Shown: positions 24,166-35,297 of the stretch, in pieces
Layout of the letters: every line of letters starts with the position of its first letter
Numbering within the stretch: position 1 is the stretch's first letter
Assembly (NCBI GenBank): GCA_039566865.1
Contig: CM076957.1
Coordinates: 12,409,896-12,473,895 of the forward strand
Length of the DNA: 64,000 bases
Source: Aurelia coerulea
Lineage: Eukaryota > Cnidaria > Scyphozoa > Semaeostomeae > Ulmaridae
Reading direction: 5' to 3'
Program-made: the position numbers and the translations under genes
The notes under the pieces: generated by a model
Seen by the model: only the letters and a program-made list of their open reading frames with translations
Databases searched by the model: none
Told to the model about the DNA's origin: nothing

Positions 24166-26026
24166 TAGACTTGCCCCAAGTCTATTTCGTCAAAAAAAAT
24201 TCGTCAAAAAAATTGAAGGGAAAAGTGAAAAGCGAAATAGACTTGTATATCTCCGGACCTCATGAATAATTAATGAGATAGCTAATCTCTTGTGGTCAAC
24301 TGAAAAAATAGGGGGTTGCGTTCAAAAACGGAAGCTGACCAAAGATGACGGCACGCAGCGACATGTTGTGAAGATCGAATAACAGAGTATCTCTTGAAGA
24401 TCGAATAACAGAGTATCGAATAACAGAGTATGTACTGTATAATTCATCTAAATCCCAGGAAAAAATGTTGAGGGAGGGGTGAGATTTTACTGAAGTACTT
24501 TCGGTACTTTTATTTCTTGTTTCTTATGGAAAATTACTTGTAACTTGAGAGCAGGCTGAATCACTAAAAACATTTGATGTTAAAATGTTTAAAGAGTAGA
24601 GCCTCGGTGTTTCCCAATTTTTGTTTTGCAGGATTTCCTATCAATTTCTATTGAAAATTCCTGAGATTTTGCAGTAGCATTCGCTTCTTAATGCTGATGG
24701 GTGCTTGAAGGGTGTTTTCTAGCTGTAAAGAAGGCGTTTGTTTCCTGCGTTTCCTAGCAGCAACAATGAGATAAGACCCAACATTTTACGCGTATATCAT
24801 CCCATCAACTGCACTTCGTAAACTGTATGGGCCAAAAAGGGTGTGGTGGCCTGAAATCATGGGGGGGGGGGGGGTTCTTGGCTAAATTTTGGGTAGGGGT
24901 CTGCCTTGAGCATATTCAATATCATACCCTTGGCCAGACGAATTTTTACGAAAATGGTACCCTTGGCTAGACCAATAATGTTGGCCATTCTCTGGACCAA
25001 TATTGTCAAATTTGTACCAAATATGATATCATGACCTCTCGCTAGACCAATATTGTCAAAAATGATACCCTTGGCTAGACCGTTGATGAGCCAAAATGCA
25101 AATGAGTATACTCTTGGCTTGACTAGATTTCCGAAAAAGTATACTCTTCATTGCGACACATCCCCAGGTACCCCCCCCCCCCCCTCCGCGTGCCTGAAAA
25201 TATTTACAAAACAACTGCTGCCTGTTCTAATTTCAAACCGTATCATTTAAAGTTATCTTTGTCCCCTTCTGATGACGCCCCTGGCTCTGAGGAATACATC
25301 ACAGGTTATATAACCAAAAAACTGCAGAGTTTTTTTTCTCTTGCAATTGGTCATGTCTTTTTCACAAGCTGCTCTTTCTTCTACTCTCCCAAGCTCTGGT
25401 CATAAGGGTAATAAAGAGAGAATGTGTAGATTATTAGGCCCAAATGCTGCCATGTGTCTGTCAGTCTGTGCTTGTTTGCACGAGGAATTGTCCATCCCTT
25501 ACAGGCAGTACCTTTAAAAACTTCCCAAGGCATTTACTGTCTTCGCAGCTTTGTGCAAACATTAAGAATTTTGGTGACGATATACAAAGCGATTTGCCAA
25601 AGCCAGTTCACCGTGCTACAAGCATATTGCGACCTTGCATGTATCCTAATAGGGCATCCACTTGATAGGATCGCAGTTCTTCGATGTTTTTCAAAACTGT
25701 CTTCGAAGCTTCGATTGCTCTCCGTTACAAAATTCAAACTTGTACTGTTGTTCGTTGCTCAGTCAGTGAGAAGAAGTGCGCAACGTGCAACACAACACCC
25801 CGATCTCCTCTTCAGTGTGGCTTGCCTATTGTATTCTTCTGTTTCTAAGAGCTCAATGATTGGCTGAAGTCCACATCAAAAGTACCGACAGCGTCCCAAA
25901 TGTGAGACGCTTCGGATCAAATTACTCATTAATTATTCATGAGGGCCGCAGTTCAACAAGTCTGTTTTGTAATATACTTTCCGGTAGACTTATTACAGTT
26001 GACAAAACAGACTTGGGGCAAGTCTA
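24166..26026. mobile_element. Nested TIR element with perfect 9-bp TSD
   Basis: Starts TAGACTTGCCCCAAGTCT and ends AGACTTGGGGCAAGTCTA. GGTAAAGGG is repeated exactly outside both ends (24157-24165 and 26027-26035). A second inner inverted block, CCTCATGAATAATTAATGAG (24260-24279), pairs with 25923-25942, giving about 115 bp of TIR. The interior has a G run (about 24860), a C run (about 25171), and imperfect repeats of CCCTTGGCTAGACCAATA (24926-25090). The frames at 25444-25867 have no family motifs. This is probably a non-autonomous MULE-like element. Confidence 0.85.
24370..24435. repeat. Tandem GAAGATCGAATAACAGAGTATC repeats (22-bp unit, described as GATCGAATAACAGAGTAT core)
   Basis: Three overlapping occurrences of the core CGAATAACAGAGTAT within 66 bases, inside the nested TIR element. 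No function is evident. Confidence 0.6.
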
Positions 26027-27130
26027 GGTAAAGGGCAACTGACAAAGTTGTTTCTCCATTGGAAAATTTCTTAACTTTTTGCTGCAGTGCAGACAATAAT
26101 GAATGATTATTTTGAACCGAAAGTTGACGAAAGAATAATCAGATGCCCAAATTTAGTGTAAGGAAAAGGGCACAATTTCTTGATTATTTTCGTCTGGGAC
26201 TGGTCACATCAAATCGATAATAATCATAATTTTCGAGTTCAAAAATTGCTACTGGCCAATTTTGGCCTACGTGATATTTGCCGCTCTTAGGCCAACAGGA
26301 ATATCAAAAACAGAAAGTGAACTTGAGCAAATAACGCATCAATAAAGCAAAATGTTCTTGAAATGCTTCACGGAAGAACTGCACTTGCTAGGCGCCTTGC
26401 CTTGAATGAAAGGCTTGCATACGTCGGGAATAGTTAAATAATGCGCGGCTAGCAGGTCTTCGCGTCACAAAGTCCTAAATCTACACGCTTGTTACTATCA
26501 AGTATAATTTCAAAGAAATGATAAAGCAACTGAGAGTATTTGTGTTAATAAAAATGACATTAAACTTGCGCAATCATTGAACGACCGCTCGTGCGACAGA
26601 TTGTACGTAATCTATTTCCAAATTCCCAAGTCATTTCGAAGAGCACTCCCTTTGTTCTGCCAAGTTAAATCTGTTAGAAATTTGATTACTGTTTTTCGAC
26701 GTTTTTGGGCAGTTTGCAGGCCAAACAATTTCAAGAAATCGTTAATATATCGATAAATTAGCATCCGAAAAATTTACAAAAAATAACCCTGAATAATATA
26801 GGGTATTGGCAAAAGATTAAATCAAAATTAACTAAAATTTGCCCAGTCTGTGATTTATACTGGCCTGTTGAAAGTGGGAACTTTTTTCTGGCTCACCCGG
26901 TATATACAAATATATACACATACAACTAATCTAAATCGAATCTACTAACAAATGGAAAAATAACTTTAAGGAAATGAATACGTATATACAGAAGATAAAT
27001 ATCAAAACTACATGGACATAAATGGACAAAATCTACATGATATCATTATATTTACAAGCGTTGCATTTACTGGTTGGGCCATTCCATTGTTTTATCATAC
27101 CCTTGAAACTGTTTAGATTTTCAGCTGATT

Positions 27131-29192
27131 TTAGTTCATTTGGCAAACAGTTCCATTCCAAATCTGAGGTCCCATAGCTTTAAGGCTCTTGGAACCAAAA
27201 GTTACCTGATTTTGTCGAAAGTGATTTAAATTGTTGGGATTCCGAGATGGATGCTTTGAAGTTCTTGAACTAAAAATGTTATGCATAAAAGATGGATTCA
27301 AGTTTCTTATTGTCTTAAATATTTGAACACAGAGGGTTCTCTGACGAGCAACTTGCATTGTGCATTTTTTTGACCTAAGAAGAAGATCATCATAGGAACT
27401 TTTATGATCATTGTACAAAAATCTTAGCGCACGTCCCTGTATTCTTTCAATTTTCTGAACTGATTTTGAAGATGAAAAAAGTACCAAACTAAAGGACAGT
27501 AGTTAAAATTTGAGTACACGAAACTTTGAACCAAAACTTCTTTTTCAGCAAAACCAATAAATGACTTAAGCCGTTTAAGAACGTTTAGTTGTGCCGCGGC
27601 TTTTTTGCAAAGGTTTGATATGTGTGGGTCAAAGTTCAATTTGTAATCTAGTGTTACACCTAAGAGTTTAACAGTGTCCTCAGATTTGATAGAATGTCCT
27701 TGGAAATCAAGATTTATGCCACAAGTGTTTGTCTGGTCTTTTTTAACAATAAGTGCATGGAATTTGTTAGGGTTAGCAATCATTTCATTTTGTTCAAGCC
27801 AAGAGAGAGCGCTGCTTGCTTCACTTTCCAAAACCTTGACAAGATCCGGCAAGGATTTGGAGAAGAAAGCCAGCGTGTTATCATCAGCATAATTGTACAT
27901 GGTTGCTTGCTTTATGAAATAGAAAAGATCATTTATATAGAAATTGAAAAGAATAGGACCTAACACTGATCCTTGGGGGACTCCTGATACTATTTCTTGA
28001 AAAGAACCGCAGACATTATTTATCCGGACACTCTGCTTCCGTTTTTTCAGATAGGAATAGACAAGAACCAATGCATTTTCATCAAAGCCATATGCATGAA
28101 GTTTGGCTATTATTAAATCATGCGGGATGCAATCAAAAGCCTTTGACAGATCCATCAAGACGGACCCTACAATGACGTTATTGTCAAGTTTATATTTCCA
28201 CTCTTCTACAAGTTTAATCAAAACATGCTGTGTACTGTATGCTCTTCTATACGCTGCAATAAAGATCGAAAGGGTTTGTCAAGGAAGGGGCTAAGCTGTT
28301 CCTTTAGATTTTTTTCAAAAATTTTGGAAAAAGTGTTAAGTATACTGACTGGACGATAATTTCTCTCCACAGTACGAACGGGTTCACCTTTGTCTAAAGG
28401 GCAGACTGCTGCAGTTTTTGCATTCTGGGGAAATATGAAATTACGAATGCTACAATTGATAGCGTTAGTAAGAGGGACAGCTAAATCATCGCTAGCCAGA
28501 GAAACAAGCTTTGGTGGAATTTGATCAACACCTGTTGATTTACTGCCATCGAGCATTTTCAATTGGAGCCATATATCTCTAGCAGTAACCTCATAGAAAG
28601 AAAAGGATTCAAATGTATGTTCAGGGTCTGCAAGTATAGCCAGAATACTCGGATGATCTTTGTATTTATCAAGAATTAACTTGACAATGTCTCGATCATC
28701 ATCAATCGAAGTCTTATCTGCAATGCTGGAAGGTTTCTTACCGGAAGTATTTTCGACGATATTAATGTAATAATCGTTAAAGATTTCACATAAATCATGA
28801 TCATTAGTAACTATTTTGTCATCTTTAACCAATGAGATATCAGTACCAGCTAGGACACCCTTATTTGAGAGAAAAGGTTTCACCAGATCCCAGAATACTT
28901 TATTTGACATGAGACCATTGCTGGTGACTCTCTTGAAGTGATTCTTTATGGCTTTTTTACGTAGGGCAACACAGCGATTTCGTTGCTTCTTGAAAGCCAT
29001 TTCATTTTGACTTGAAGGGAGTTTATTTAATCTTCTTTTAAACCTAGAACGAGTATACATGGCTTTTTTCAGCTCTGGATTCATAAAGGGTGCATTATTT
29101 CCCCTTAGAAACTTTGTTTTGATGGGAGCGTGTTTGTCCACTATATTTTTGAAAGTATTGGTCAGATGATCGTAGGATTTATCTCGTTGCAT
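27131..29192 (-). pseudogene. CR1-like LINE ORF2, reverse transcriptase portion
   Basis: Minus-strand pieces 29192-28218, 28221-27424 and 27487-27131 form one RT broken by frameshifts. Visible motifs are NYRPVSILNTFSKIFEKNL, VLMDLSKAFDCIPHDL, SGVPQGSVLGPILFNFYI, YNYADDNTLAF and LLGVTLDYKLNFDPHI. The tail has FNYCPLVW and ALRFLYNDHKSSYDDLL. The C-terminal end matches plus-strand LINE pieces at 49243-50085 and 61592-62645, including the Cys-containing terminus near 27060-27100. Only the missing frame keeps it from being a full RT. Confidence 0.85.
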
Positions 29193-30180
29193 TCAAATTG
29201 GGCATGCTTTACATCATTCAAGAAATTTTCAGGAACAAACTTTTTGTAGCTGCGATATTTTATTTGTTTCGGTTTTAGCCTAGGAACAGTTGATTTCATA
29301 GTGGTAGCTACGAGACCATGATAGTCACTTAGCCCTACTTCAAAAACGGAAGTTTTCTGGAAAGACCTGGGTCTATTCGTTAGAATAACGTCAATAGATG
29401 AGCTATGGTTCTTTGTGAAACAAGTTTTCGACGTCACTAAATTGGACAAACCGAACACATCACAAAAAGAAGCCAATTTGTCAAAACCGGGATTTGTTTT
29501 ATTCAGAGTGTCAATATTGATATCGCCCATCAAAATGATGTTATCGTACCGATCTAATGCACGATTTAAAGAAGTGGACAGATCTGAGAAAAATGTTTCT
29601 ATATTTACATTCGGGGGACGGTAAATACTATATATTATCCATTTCTTTTTTGCAACTACTAGTTCAGAACATAAAAGTTCAAGAGATTGGACCTCAAAAG
29701 TGGGCACCCTGTTGCAAATAATGCCATTCCTTGAGTATTGCATGAGACCTCCTCCAAATTCAGACCTATCCAGACGTATTGGACTTTTGTAATTATTAAT
29801 AAGAAACAATTCAGTTTTAAAATCCGAGTTTAGTTTTGTTTCTTCGATGAGTAATATATCAGGCAAACATCTCTCAGCGATCATTCTGAGATCAGTGATT
29901 TTATTTCTGAGGCTGTTTATGTTTAAAAAACCTATGAGCAAATTCCTGGCACATTCCACCCTTAGACTAAACAATTTGTCGATATCATTACTTTCAGACT
30001 CGCTAATCGATCCTGATGAATTATTTGCTGATGAATCTTTGCTAGAGTTTGAAATTAGAGAAACGGATGCTGTTAAACTAATAGGCGAAAATGGCGTTGA
30101 TATATTTTCCGAAGATATGCATAAGATGTCTGAATCACTCTCAATAACATTTGTGTTCGTTGATTGCTCTACATTGCTAA
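29162..30180 (-). pseudogene. CR1-like LINE ORF2, EEP endonuclease portion
   Basis: Frame 29974-29162 (270 aa) is an apurinic-like endonuclease: LLIGFLNINSLRNKI, a LLIEETKL metal-binding Glu block, IYSIYRPPNVN, ILMGDINID, SSSIDVILTNRP and a terminal LSDYHGLV. It nicks target DNA to prime reverse transcription. An acidic Ser/Asn-rich leader extends upstream to about 30180. The overlap with the RT frame at 29162-29192 is a frameshift. Confidence 0.85.
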
Positions 30181-30238
30181 TTAAAAAAAAAAAAAAATCG
30201 GGCTCCTTAGTCGTTTATAAAATCTTTCCATTATACAG

Positions 30239-30895
30239 TCAAGTCTCATTTAAAAATTCTATGAAATTACCTGTCATCATTTTAGTGCCAGAAAAGTTCA
30301 AGTGTAACCCCCATTTGTCCAAATGCTTCTGTTCAATGTTGTCATGATTTATGAATTGTAGGGGCAAATCTCTCAGGGCTCTCTCTATGATTGTATTCAC
30401 TTCCTTCCGTTTTGCCTCCAGCTCCTCCGAATCACTCCTTCTAACCAGACTTGATATAGCTACATCCCTAACCCTTCTCTTTGCTGTCATAGCAAGATCA
30501 ATGATCTTATTTGCAGTGTCAGCAGGTTCTTCATTCCTTAGATTGTTTGTCCCACAGTGCAGGATGATTCCATCTGGATTTGTGCTGATTGTTGGCTCCA
30601 TGTAATGCTTCATATGATCCACTGTTGCCCCTGGAAACGACTTCAAATATAAATTTACGCCACTTACTTCACGACTCATGTCCTGTCTCCTAATCCTCTT
30701 TATCATTGAGTCTCCGGTGATACAAATCCTGGGCTTTCTTCCCTCTGATCGAAATGGCGGGTTGTCTCTTCCACGGTGAAAAGGTGGTCTTACGGCTGAA
30801 ACTTCTCGCTCCGTAGCTCTGCTGTATCTTGTGTCATCTGCTTGTAACCGCGTAAGACTGTTTGCAGGCCTGCTCCACCGTTGTTGTGCACAAAC
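30239..30895 (-). CDS. CR1-like LINE ORF1 with SGNH/GDSL esterase domain
   Basis: The minus frame shows SGNH blocks in order: ICITGDSMIKRI (block I with the nucleophile Ser), ILHCGTNNLRNEE (the G-x-x-N block), and a terminal D/H pair within NHDNIEQKHL...GLHLN. The annotated Met at 30706 lies after block I, so the real start is upstream, where an Arg/Pro-rich leader is open to about 30895. Esterase ORF1s are known in CR1-group LINEs and may help with lipid or membrane interaction, though the role is unclear. It precedes ORF2 by about 60 bases. Confidence 0.75.
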   Translation of the reverse strand, partial: VCAQQRWSRPANSLTRLQADDTRYSRATEREVSAVRPPFHRGRDNPPFRSEGRKPRICITGDSMIKRIRRQDMSREVSGVNLYLKSFPGATVDHMKHYMEPTISTNPDGIILHCGTNNLRNEEPADTANKIIDLAMTAKRRVRDVAISSLVRRSDSEELEAKRKEVNTIIERALRDLPLQFINHDNIEQKHLDKWGLHLNFSGTKMMTGNFIEFLNET

Positions 30896-30897
30896 AG

Positions 30898-32065
30898 ATC
30901 AGTGCTTTGTTATATCAGTGCTTTGATATTCAAGATGAAGATAGGCTGAGCTGAAAGAAATTGACTTGACAGATTCTTTTCTTTGAACTGAAAGTTTTGG
31001 AGGAACATAAAGAGTTTGCATAACATCCAAAGTACCAACAAGAGCCATTTTTGTTTCTTCTGCCAAGGTTAACCTGAAAGGAAATGACATAGCTTTTGAG
31101 TTACAAGCAAAAACAGTCTGCAAGCTTTCAGTAGCCTTACTGAAACACAAACCATTCACAACCAGTTTAAACTGACCTTCTTAGACAGATTTTTACGTGA
31201 TCTGGATTGGTGCTAAAATGACATTATAAGCTAAGGTGGGACTCTCTCATCATCATTTGCCAAAGCCTAGTGGCCCAAACTATGCATGCACTTTAGTTAC
31301 GTTGTAAATCAAGAGCAAAGTTGACAAAGGTCTTCATCATATATATATTCATATGAAACAAAAAAAATGAGTTTAAAATGTTTGACAGTTGTAAGAATAG
31401 TTTGCTCAGGTAAATTTTCAGTCTTCTTGATTTTGATGGGTCTAAAATAGAAAGAGGTAAGGTTCCAGTAAAATCGAAGCAAATTCCATAGCCTGGGTTA
31501 TAACTCAATAACAATGATCATCTTACTTGATACTATCAGCTCGAAGGCACCTCGATTGAAGATGAAGGAAGTTGGCACAGTTCATTTACATCACTGTCAA
31601 GCAACAACAAATCTTCTCTGACCCTGGTCAGCTTTTTCGTAAATAACATGTCAGCAAAAGCAAGATTGAAGCTGACATCTAATATCATTGACTTAAAAAT
31701 GTTATCAATTGCGATAGACTGGGGATAAATACAGCTATGATCTGAACACATTGCTCCATCCGTGATTGCCATGCAGAACTTTCCGCCTCTCTCTTTAAAT
31801 TTGCTTAGGCCCATTCACGAAATGGTGCGATCTTTCCAAGATATTTCGTCCAGCTGGGTCAATTTTTCTTGCTCAAGAAAACATTAAACGAGCTCTGCGA
31901 GCGCAATAGCCAAGATCCGAGCCTCAAACTTTGTCCAAACTATTATTAAAGTGAACATTTCACCAGTAGATGTTCACATGGAACGAACAGCTGCTAGCCC
32001 GACGCTCTCTAATCGCAAATGATTGGAGAATGCGTGCGCCTCGGTTTGTATAGTTGAATGATCGC
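30898..32065 (-). other. Unrecognised ORFs in the right part of the 11-kb element
   Basis: Minus frames 31814-31536 (92 aa; GKFCMAITDGAMCSDHSC region) and 31159-30899 (86 aa; FPFRLTLAEETKMALVGTL region) have ordinary amino-acid composition and could be exons of a decayed or captured gene. I recognise neither. The first is followed by TCAAGTAAG, a plausible splice donor. Nothing links them to a transposase. Confidence 0.3.
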
Positions 32066-32100
32066 TGTTGCATTGTGGGAAGGACAGCTTATCCTCCTTG

Positions 32101-33110
32101 GATTGCACCCACAATCACAGGGGAAAACATAGAAAATTGTTTGTCAAAATTCGTTTTTCAACTAAATATATCACACTTCTCATCTTCCAAATCCTCTTGA
32201 TTTCCCTTTTCAAATCCTGATATTTCTCCACTTTCTCTTTTTTCTTGTCACCAGTCCTACTACCCTCCTACTATCACCTGGCACAGCAATGTCAATGATA
32301 ATGCATTTTCTTTTTCCTTTATTCACAACAAATAAGTCCTGTTTCCTTGCCTCGACTAAATGATCACATTGAACATTCACATCACATAGTAGCTTTACCT
32401 CGTCAGTTTCAACTACACCCTCAGGGGAATGCTCATACCATTTTTCTGTCCTTTCTAGATTGTATTTCTTGCATAAATATCAGAGCACTAACCTCGCAAC
32501 ATTATCGTGTCTTCGTTTATATTCTTTCTGTGCCATCTTCTTGCACTCACTGACAATGTGATGTACAGTTTTGCCTTTCTCTTCGCACATCCTACAATAT
32601 GGTGACTCTGCTGATTTGTTAATATGGTGTTTAACATTGTTTGCTCGGAGAACCTGTTCTTGTGCTGCACACAAAAGTGACTCCGTTTGTATCTTTAGAT
32701 CAGCTTTTCTCAGCCACTTCCATGTCTCCTTTGCATCGATTGATTCCGGCATCTCTCTAAAAAACTGACCATACACTCTTTTTTCCTTCCATCCTTGTTC
32801 ATTTTCAATCATCCATATCCTTTTGAGCTCATCCTTACTGATAACATCTTCAGTGTCCATCACGTTAGCAAGCCTAACACCTCGAATCAATGACTCAAAG
32901 GAATTCCTGACATACCACCCCAAGCTAGTCTCCTCACCTCGAACGCAACCCTCGCAGCTAATCAGTTCACGTCTTTCTTTCTCTCTGGTCAAACATAACC
33001 TGTCTGTATCACTCTTAGGGTGAAATGCACCATCTTTGAAAAAATATTTTTTGATGGAATATACAGACATCTTAACGAAAATGGACTTAAAACTTGGCAA
33101 GACAGTCTGG
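32101..33110 (-). pseudogene. RLE-type LINE C-terminal half (partner of 20816-21046)
   Basis: Frame 33133-32480 carries DTDRLCLTREKERRELISCEG, then WKWLRKADLKIQTESLLCAA, a CCHC knuckle YCRMCEEKGKTVHHIVSEC and EYKRRHDNVARLVL. Downstream in shifted frames, the restriction-like endonuclease stretch is visible (CIIIDIAVPG near 32280) and reaches PVIVGAI at 32101, where the 11-kb element interrupts it. The family is the same as 36541-37177/44178-44790. It is 5'-truncated next to an AAT array. Confidence 0.8.
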
Positions 33111-33112
33111 CT

Positions 33113-33192
33113 TTCGACCAGGTGACTCAACAATTAATAAAAATAGTAACAATAATAATAATAATAATAATATTAATAATAATAATAATAAT
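33113..33192 (+). repeat. Direct repeat copy 1 plus (AAT)n
   Basis: About 80 bases starting TTTCGACCAGGTGACTCAAC and running into AAT triplets recur at about 34663-34742. The two copies flank the LINE at 33194-34666, so they look like an unusually long target duplication that includes the microsatellite. Confidence 0.7.
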
Positions 33193-33193
33193 A

Positions 33194-34666
33194 AATTCGT
33201 GTTTGCCCTAGTGTCCGAGCTGACAGCTCAGTTAACATAATACTTATGTTTACTAGGCATACGTTATCCACTACATTCATAATCAGTTCATACGGTGTAA
33301 GACACAAGATTTAGAAGTCATTCAGTATGAATATTGTAATATAGAACTTTAGTGTATCTGATCATAACAAGGACCGAAAAAAAAAATTCAACTGAATAAC
33401 TTCTTCACCCTGTGTCTCCATATATAGTTGGCCATTATTAAATTTGATACTGAGCACCACTGTAATGTGTTCTTTACAATTAACTTATCTACTGACAATG
33501 ATCTCATAACAGTCCAAACATCCTTTTTGATACAACCAAGTGAGCCAAAGCAAAGCACTTTCAGATCTACATCCCAACCTAACAACTGTAGTAGACTGCA
33601 CAGCGGCTGATACCGTTCCTGTTTGGTGTTTAGTGCTTGTTCAAAATACAGATCGTAGCAGACAGTCACCTCTAAGATAATGCATTTACGTGACTGATTG
33701 TCAATGACAAGGATATCAGGTTTACGATGCGTAATCCTCCGTAGTTCATCACCATAGTCTGTCATTATTGATTCTGCAAGTTTGTTTGCATGAAACTGGA
33801 AACCACTTAAACTTCCTGAGATCACCTCAAATATTTTGTCAGCAATGCGATTGTGACGTCTACTATAAAAGTTGTGAAACTCTCTACAGCCATTCATCAG
33901 ATGTGCGACACTTTCCGTATGCTGATGGCAAAAGGGGCAAGAAGGGTCATTATGACGATTCCATATATGCTTTGTGAAGTTTGTTGGAAGTAGACTCAAA
34001 CGTGCTTTTATTGCAAACTTCACGAGTAAATCACTTACTTTCCAGTTGTAAAAGATTGAATGGGAGGATTTCAACTGAACATCAATCATACAGAGAAAGG
34101 GGCCTTGAATTGACAATCGATTTGCTTTTTGCACATCTCGATTAACTGTCTGTTTGAATAGCAACTTTTGGAGTGGAGCACCTTCATCAAAAAATTCACC
34201 ATTAATAATCACTCCAGCCTTCCCTTGCCTGAACTCAATGGAAACGTCTAGCTTTCTAGCATATCTGAGAAGATCTGGCCAATCTGATTGACACCCAAAA
34301 TTGGTACGATTATTTAGATACCCGTCTTCACTAATCTCAAACCCAAGAAAATTCATATCATTATCTGTTGCAGCAACTTTCCGTTTTTTCATATCTAAAT
34401 CAAGAGATTGACGTGCAATGTTCTTGAACTGTAACTGGGGATGATTCAACATCTTAATGAGAAATGCAACCCTTGTTGACCTATACACATCTGACACACG
34501 TTTAACTCCAATCCCTCCGTGCTCACGTGGTAAGAAGATTATGAGTTGTGTTGTTGTTTCATACAAATCATACATATTTCGAACTGCCTTCACCAAGGAC
34601 TTATCCATGAGCTCCAACTGCTCCTCTGTAAACCTCGTATTGTAAAAATGGTGGAGAAACTTTCGA
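33194..34666 (-). pseudogene. Second RLE-type LINE, C-terminal region with CCHC and endonuclease
   Basis: The minus frame from about 34666 to 33388 (about 425 aa) is open. It contains REHGGIGVKRVSDVYRSTRV, a C-x2-C-x8-H-x4-C knuckle (CPFCHQHTESVAHLMNGC), and the nuclease block RKPDILVIDNQSRKCIILEV with its PD...E spacing, as in R2/R4-type restriction-like endonucleases. The RT core is missing (5' truncation). It differs from the other RLE family in this window. The poly-Leu extension up to 34824 comes from the AAT array and is not part of the protein. Confidence 0.75.
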
Positions 34667-34742
34667 CCAGGTGACTCAACAATTAATAAAAATAGTAACA
34701 ATAATAATAATAATAATAATATTAATAATAATAATAATAATA

Positions 34743-34799
<57 letters not shown>

Positions 34800-34802
34800 T
34801 TA
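34663..34802 (+). repeat. Direct repeat copy 2 plus long (AAT)n
   Basis: Second copy of the 33113 repeat, followed by about 100 bases of AAT triplets to 34800. Confidence 0.8.
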
Positions 34803-34842
34803 TAAAAACTAAACCATCATTCACAAAAAACAGAACATGAAA

Positions 34843-35028
34843 TAAAAGAAATTAAACTGTTTTCATAAAAATACGTTTCGATTAAAAATCTTCATCAGTC
34901 TACAACTTTACTGGGCAGCCGAGAATTTATACAGAAGAAGTTGTTTACAAACAAAAAGTACATAAAAATGTTAAATTTACAATTAAAAGCAATAACATCT
35001 TTTCCCACTTATGCCACTCTACATAATC
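34843..35028 (-). repeat. Penelope-like terminal sequence, left arm of a 186-bp inverted repeat
   Basis: Essentially perfect inverted copy of 35115-35300, separated by 86 bases. It contains a hammerhead-like core on the minus strand and resembles the end of the Penelope-like element at 54095-54250 (shared CGTTTCGAT...AAATCTTC). Confidence 0.8.
34876..34898 (-). ncRNA. Hammerhead-ribozyme-like core
   Basis: On the minus strand CTGATGA is followed by A, a 4-bp stem GATT/AATC with a TTT loop, then GAAA. These are the CUGANGA and GAAA boxes of the hammerhead. Hammerhead motifs are known in Penelope-like elements. I did not locate stems I and III or the cleavage triplet with certainty. Confidence 0.6.
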
Positions 35029-35114
35029 TCACTTGGGGTGACTGCAGAGTTGCCAAGGTAGCCTCAAACTTTAAAACGCCTCCAATCCCTTCTCAAATTT
35101 AAAAAGGACAAAAA

Positions 35115-35297
35115 GATTATGTAGAGTGGCATAAGTGGGAAAAGATGTTATTGCTTTTAATTGTAAATTTAACATTTTTATGTACTTTTTGTTTGTAAAC
35201 AACTTCTTCTGTATAAATTCTCGGCTGCCCAGTAAAGTTGTAGACTGATGAAGATTTTTAATCGAAACGTATTTTTATGAAAACAGTTTAATTTCTT

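Larger units (their letters stand above)
23003..26903. mobile_element. Foldback element with ~710-bp inverted arms
   Basis: Left end TACCGGGTGAGTCAGAAAAA and right end TTTTTCTGGCTCACCCGGTA are inverted. The arms continue to about 23720 and from about 26250, sharing blocks such as CGACCGCTCGTGCGACAGAT and CGCGTCACAAAGTCCTAAAT. Flanking TATACATA and TATACAAA suggest an 8-bp TSD with one mismatch. No transposase is encoded. The centre is occupied mainly by the element at 24166-26026. A related, more diverged element lies at 51040-52365. Confidence 0.8.
22916..30897 (-). mobile_element. CR1-like LINE with SGNH-esterase ORF1, interrupted in its 3' UTR
   Basis: On the minus strand the order is ORF1 (30895-30239), ORF2 endonuclease (about 30180-29162), ORF2 RT (29192-27131), a 3' UTR, and an (ACAA)n tail at about 22925-22965. 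The foldback at 23003-26903 lies in the 3' UTR. ORF1 with a GDSL/SGNH esterase is a documented feature of CR1-group LINEs. It is close to full length but carries at least three frameshifts, so it is probably inactive. It sits inside the 11-kb TIR element. Confidence 0.85.
21047..32100. mobile_element. 11-kb TIR element with 9-bp TSD
   Basis: The left end CAAGGAGGATAAGCTGT and the right end (its reverse complement) share about 34 bp of TIR with a G/C difference at one position, extending through TTCCCACAATGCAAC. The 9-bp TSD GATTGCACC flanks both sides, and removing the element restores an RLE-LINE reading frame. A 9-bp TSD fits MULE/Mutator-like elements, but no MULE transposase is seen. Most of the length is a nested LINE (22920-30897). 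What remains of its own content is 21047-22920 and 30898-32100, with short unrecognised exons. TTCCCACAATGC resembles a ZNF143-type promoter site (inference). Confidence 0.85.

Noticed and set aside
24920..25145. CRISPR-like spaced repeats
   Set aside because: Units are imperfect and spacing irregular; a eukaryotic transposon interior.
25444..25867. 137-aa ORF and its neighbours in the nested TIR element
   Set aside because: No recognisable motifs on either strand and inside a non-autonomous element; treated as chance.
34667..34824. Poly-Leu N-terminus of the 478-aa minus-strand ORF
   Set aside because: It is translation of the AAT microsatellite, not part of the LINE protein.
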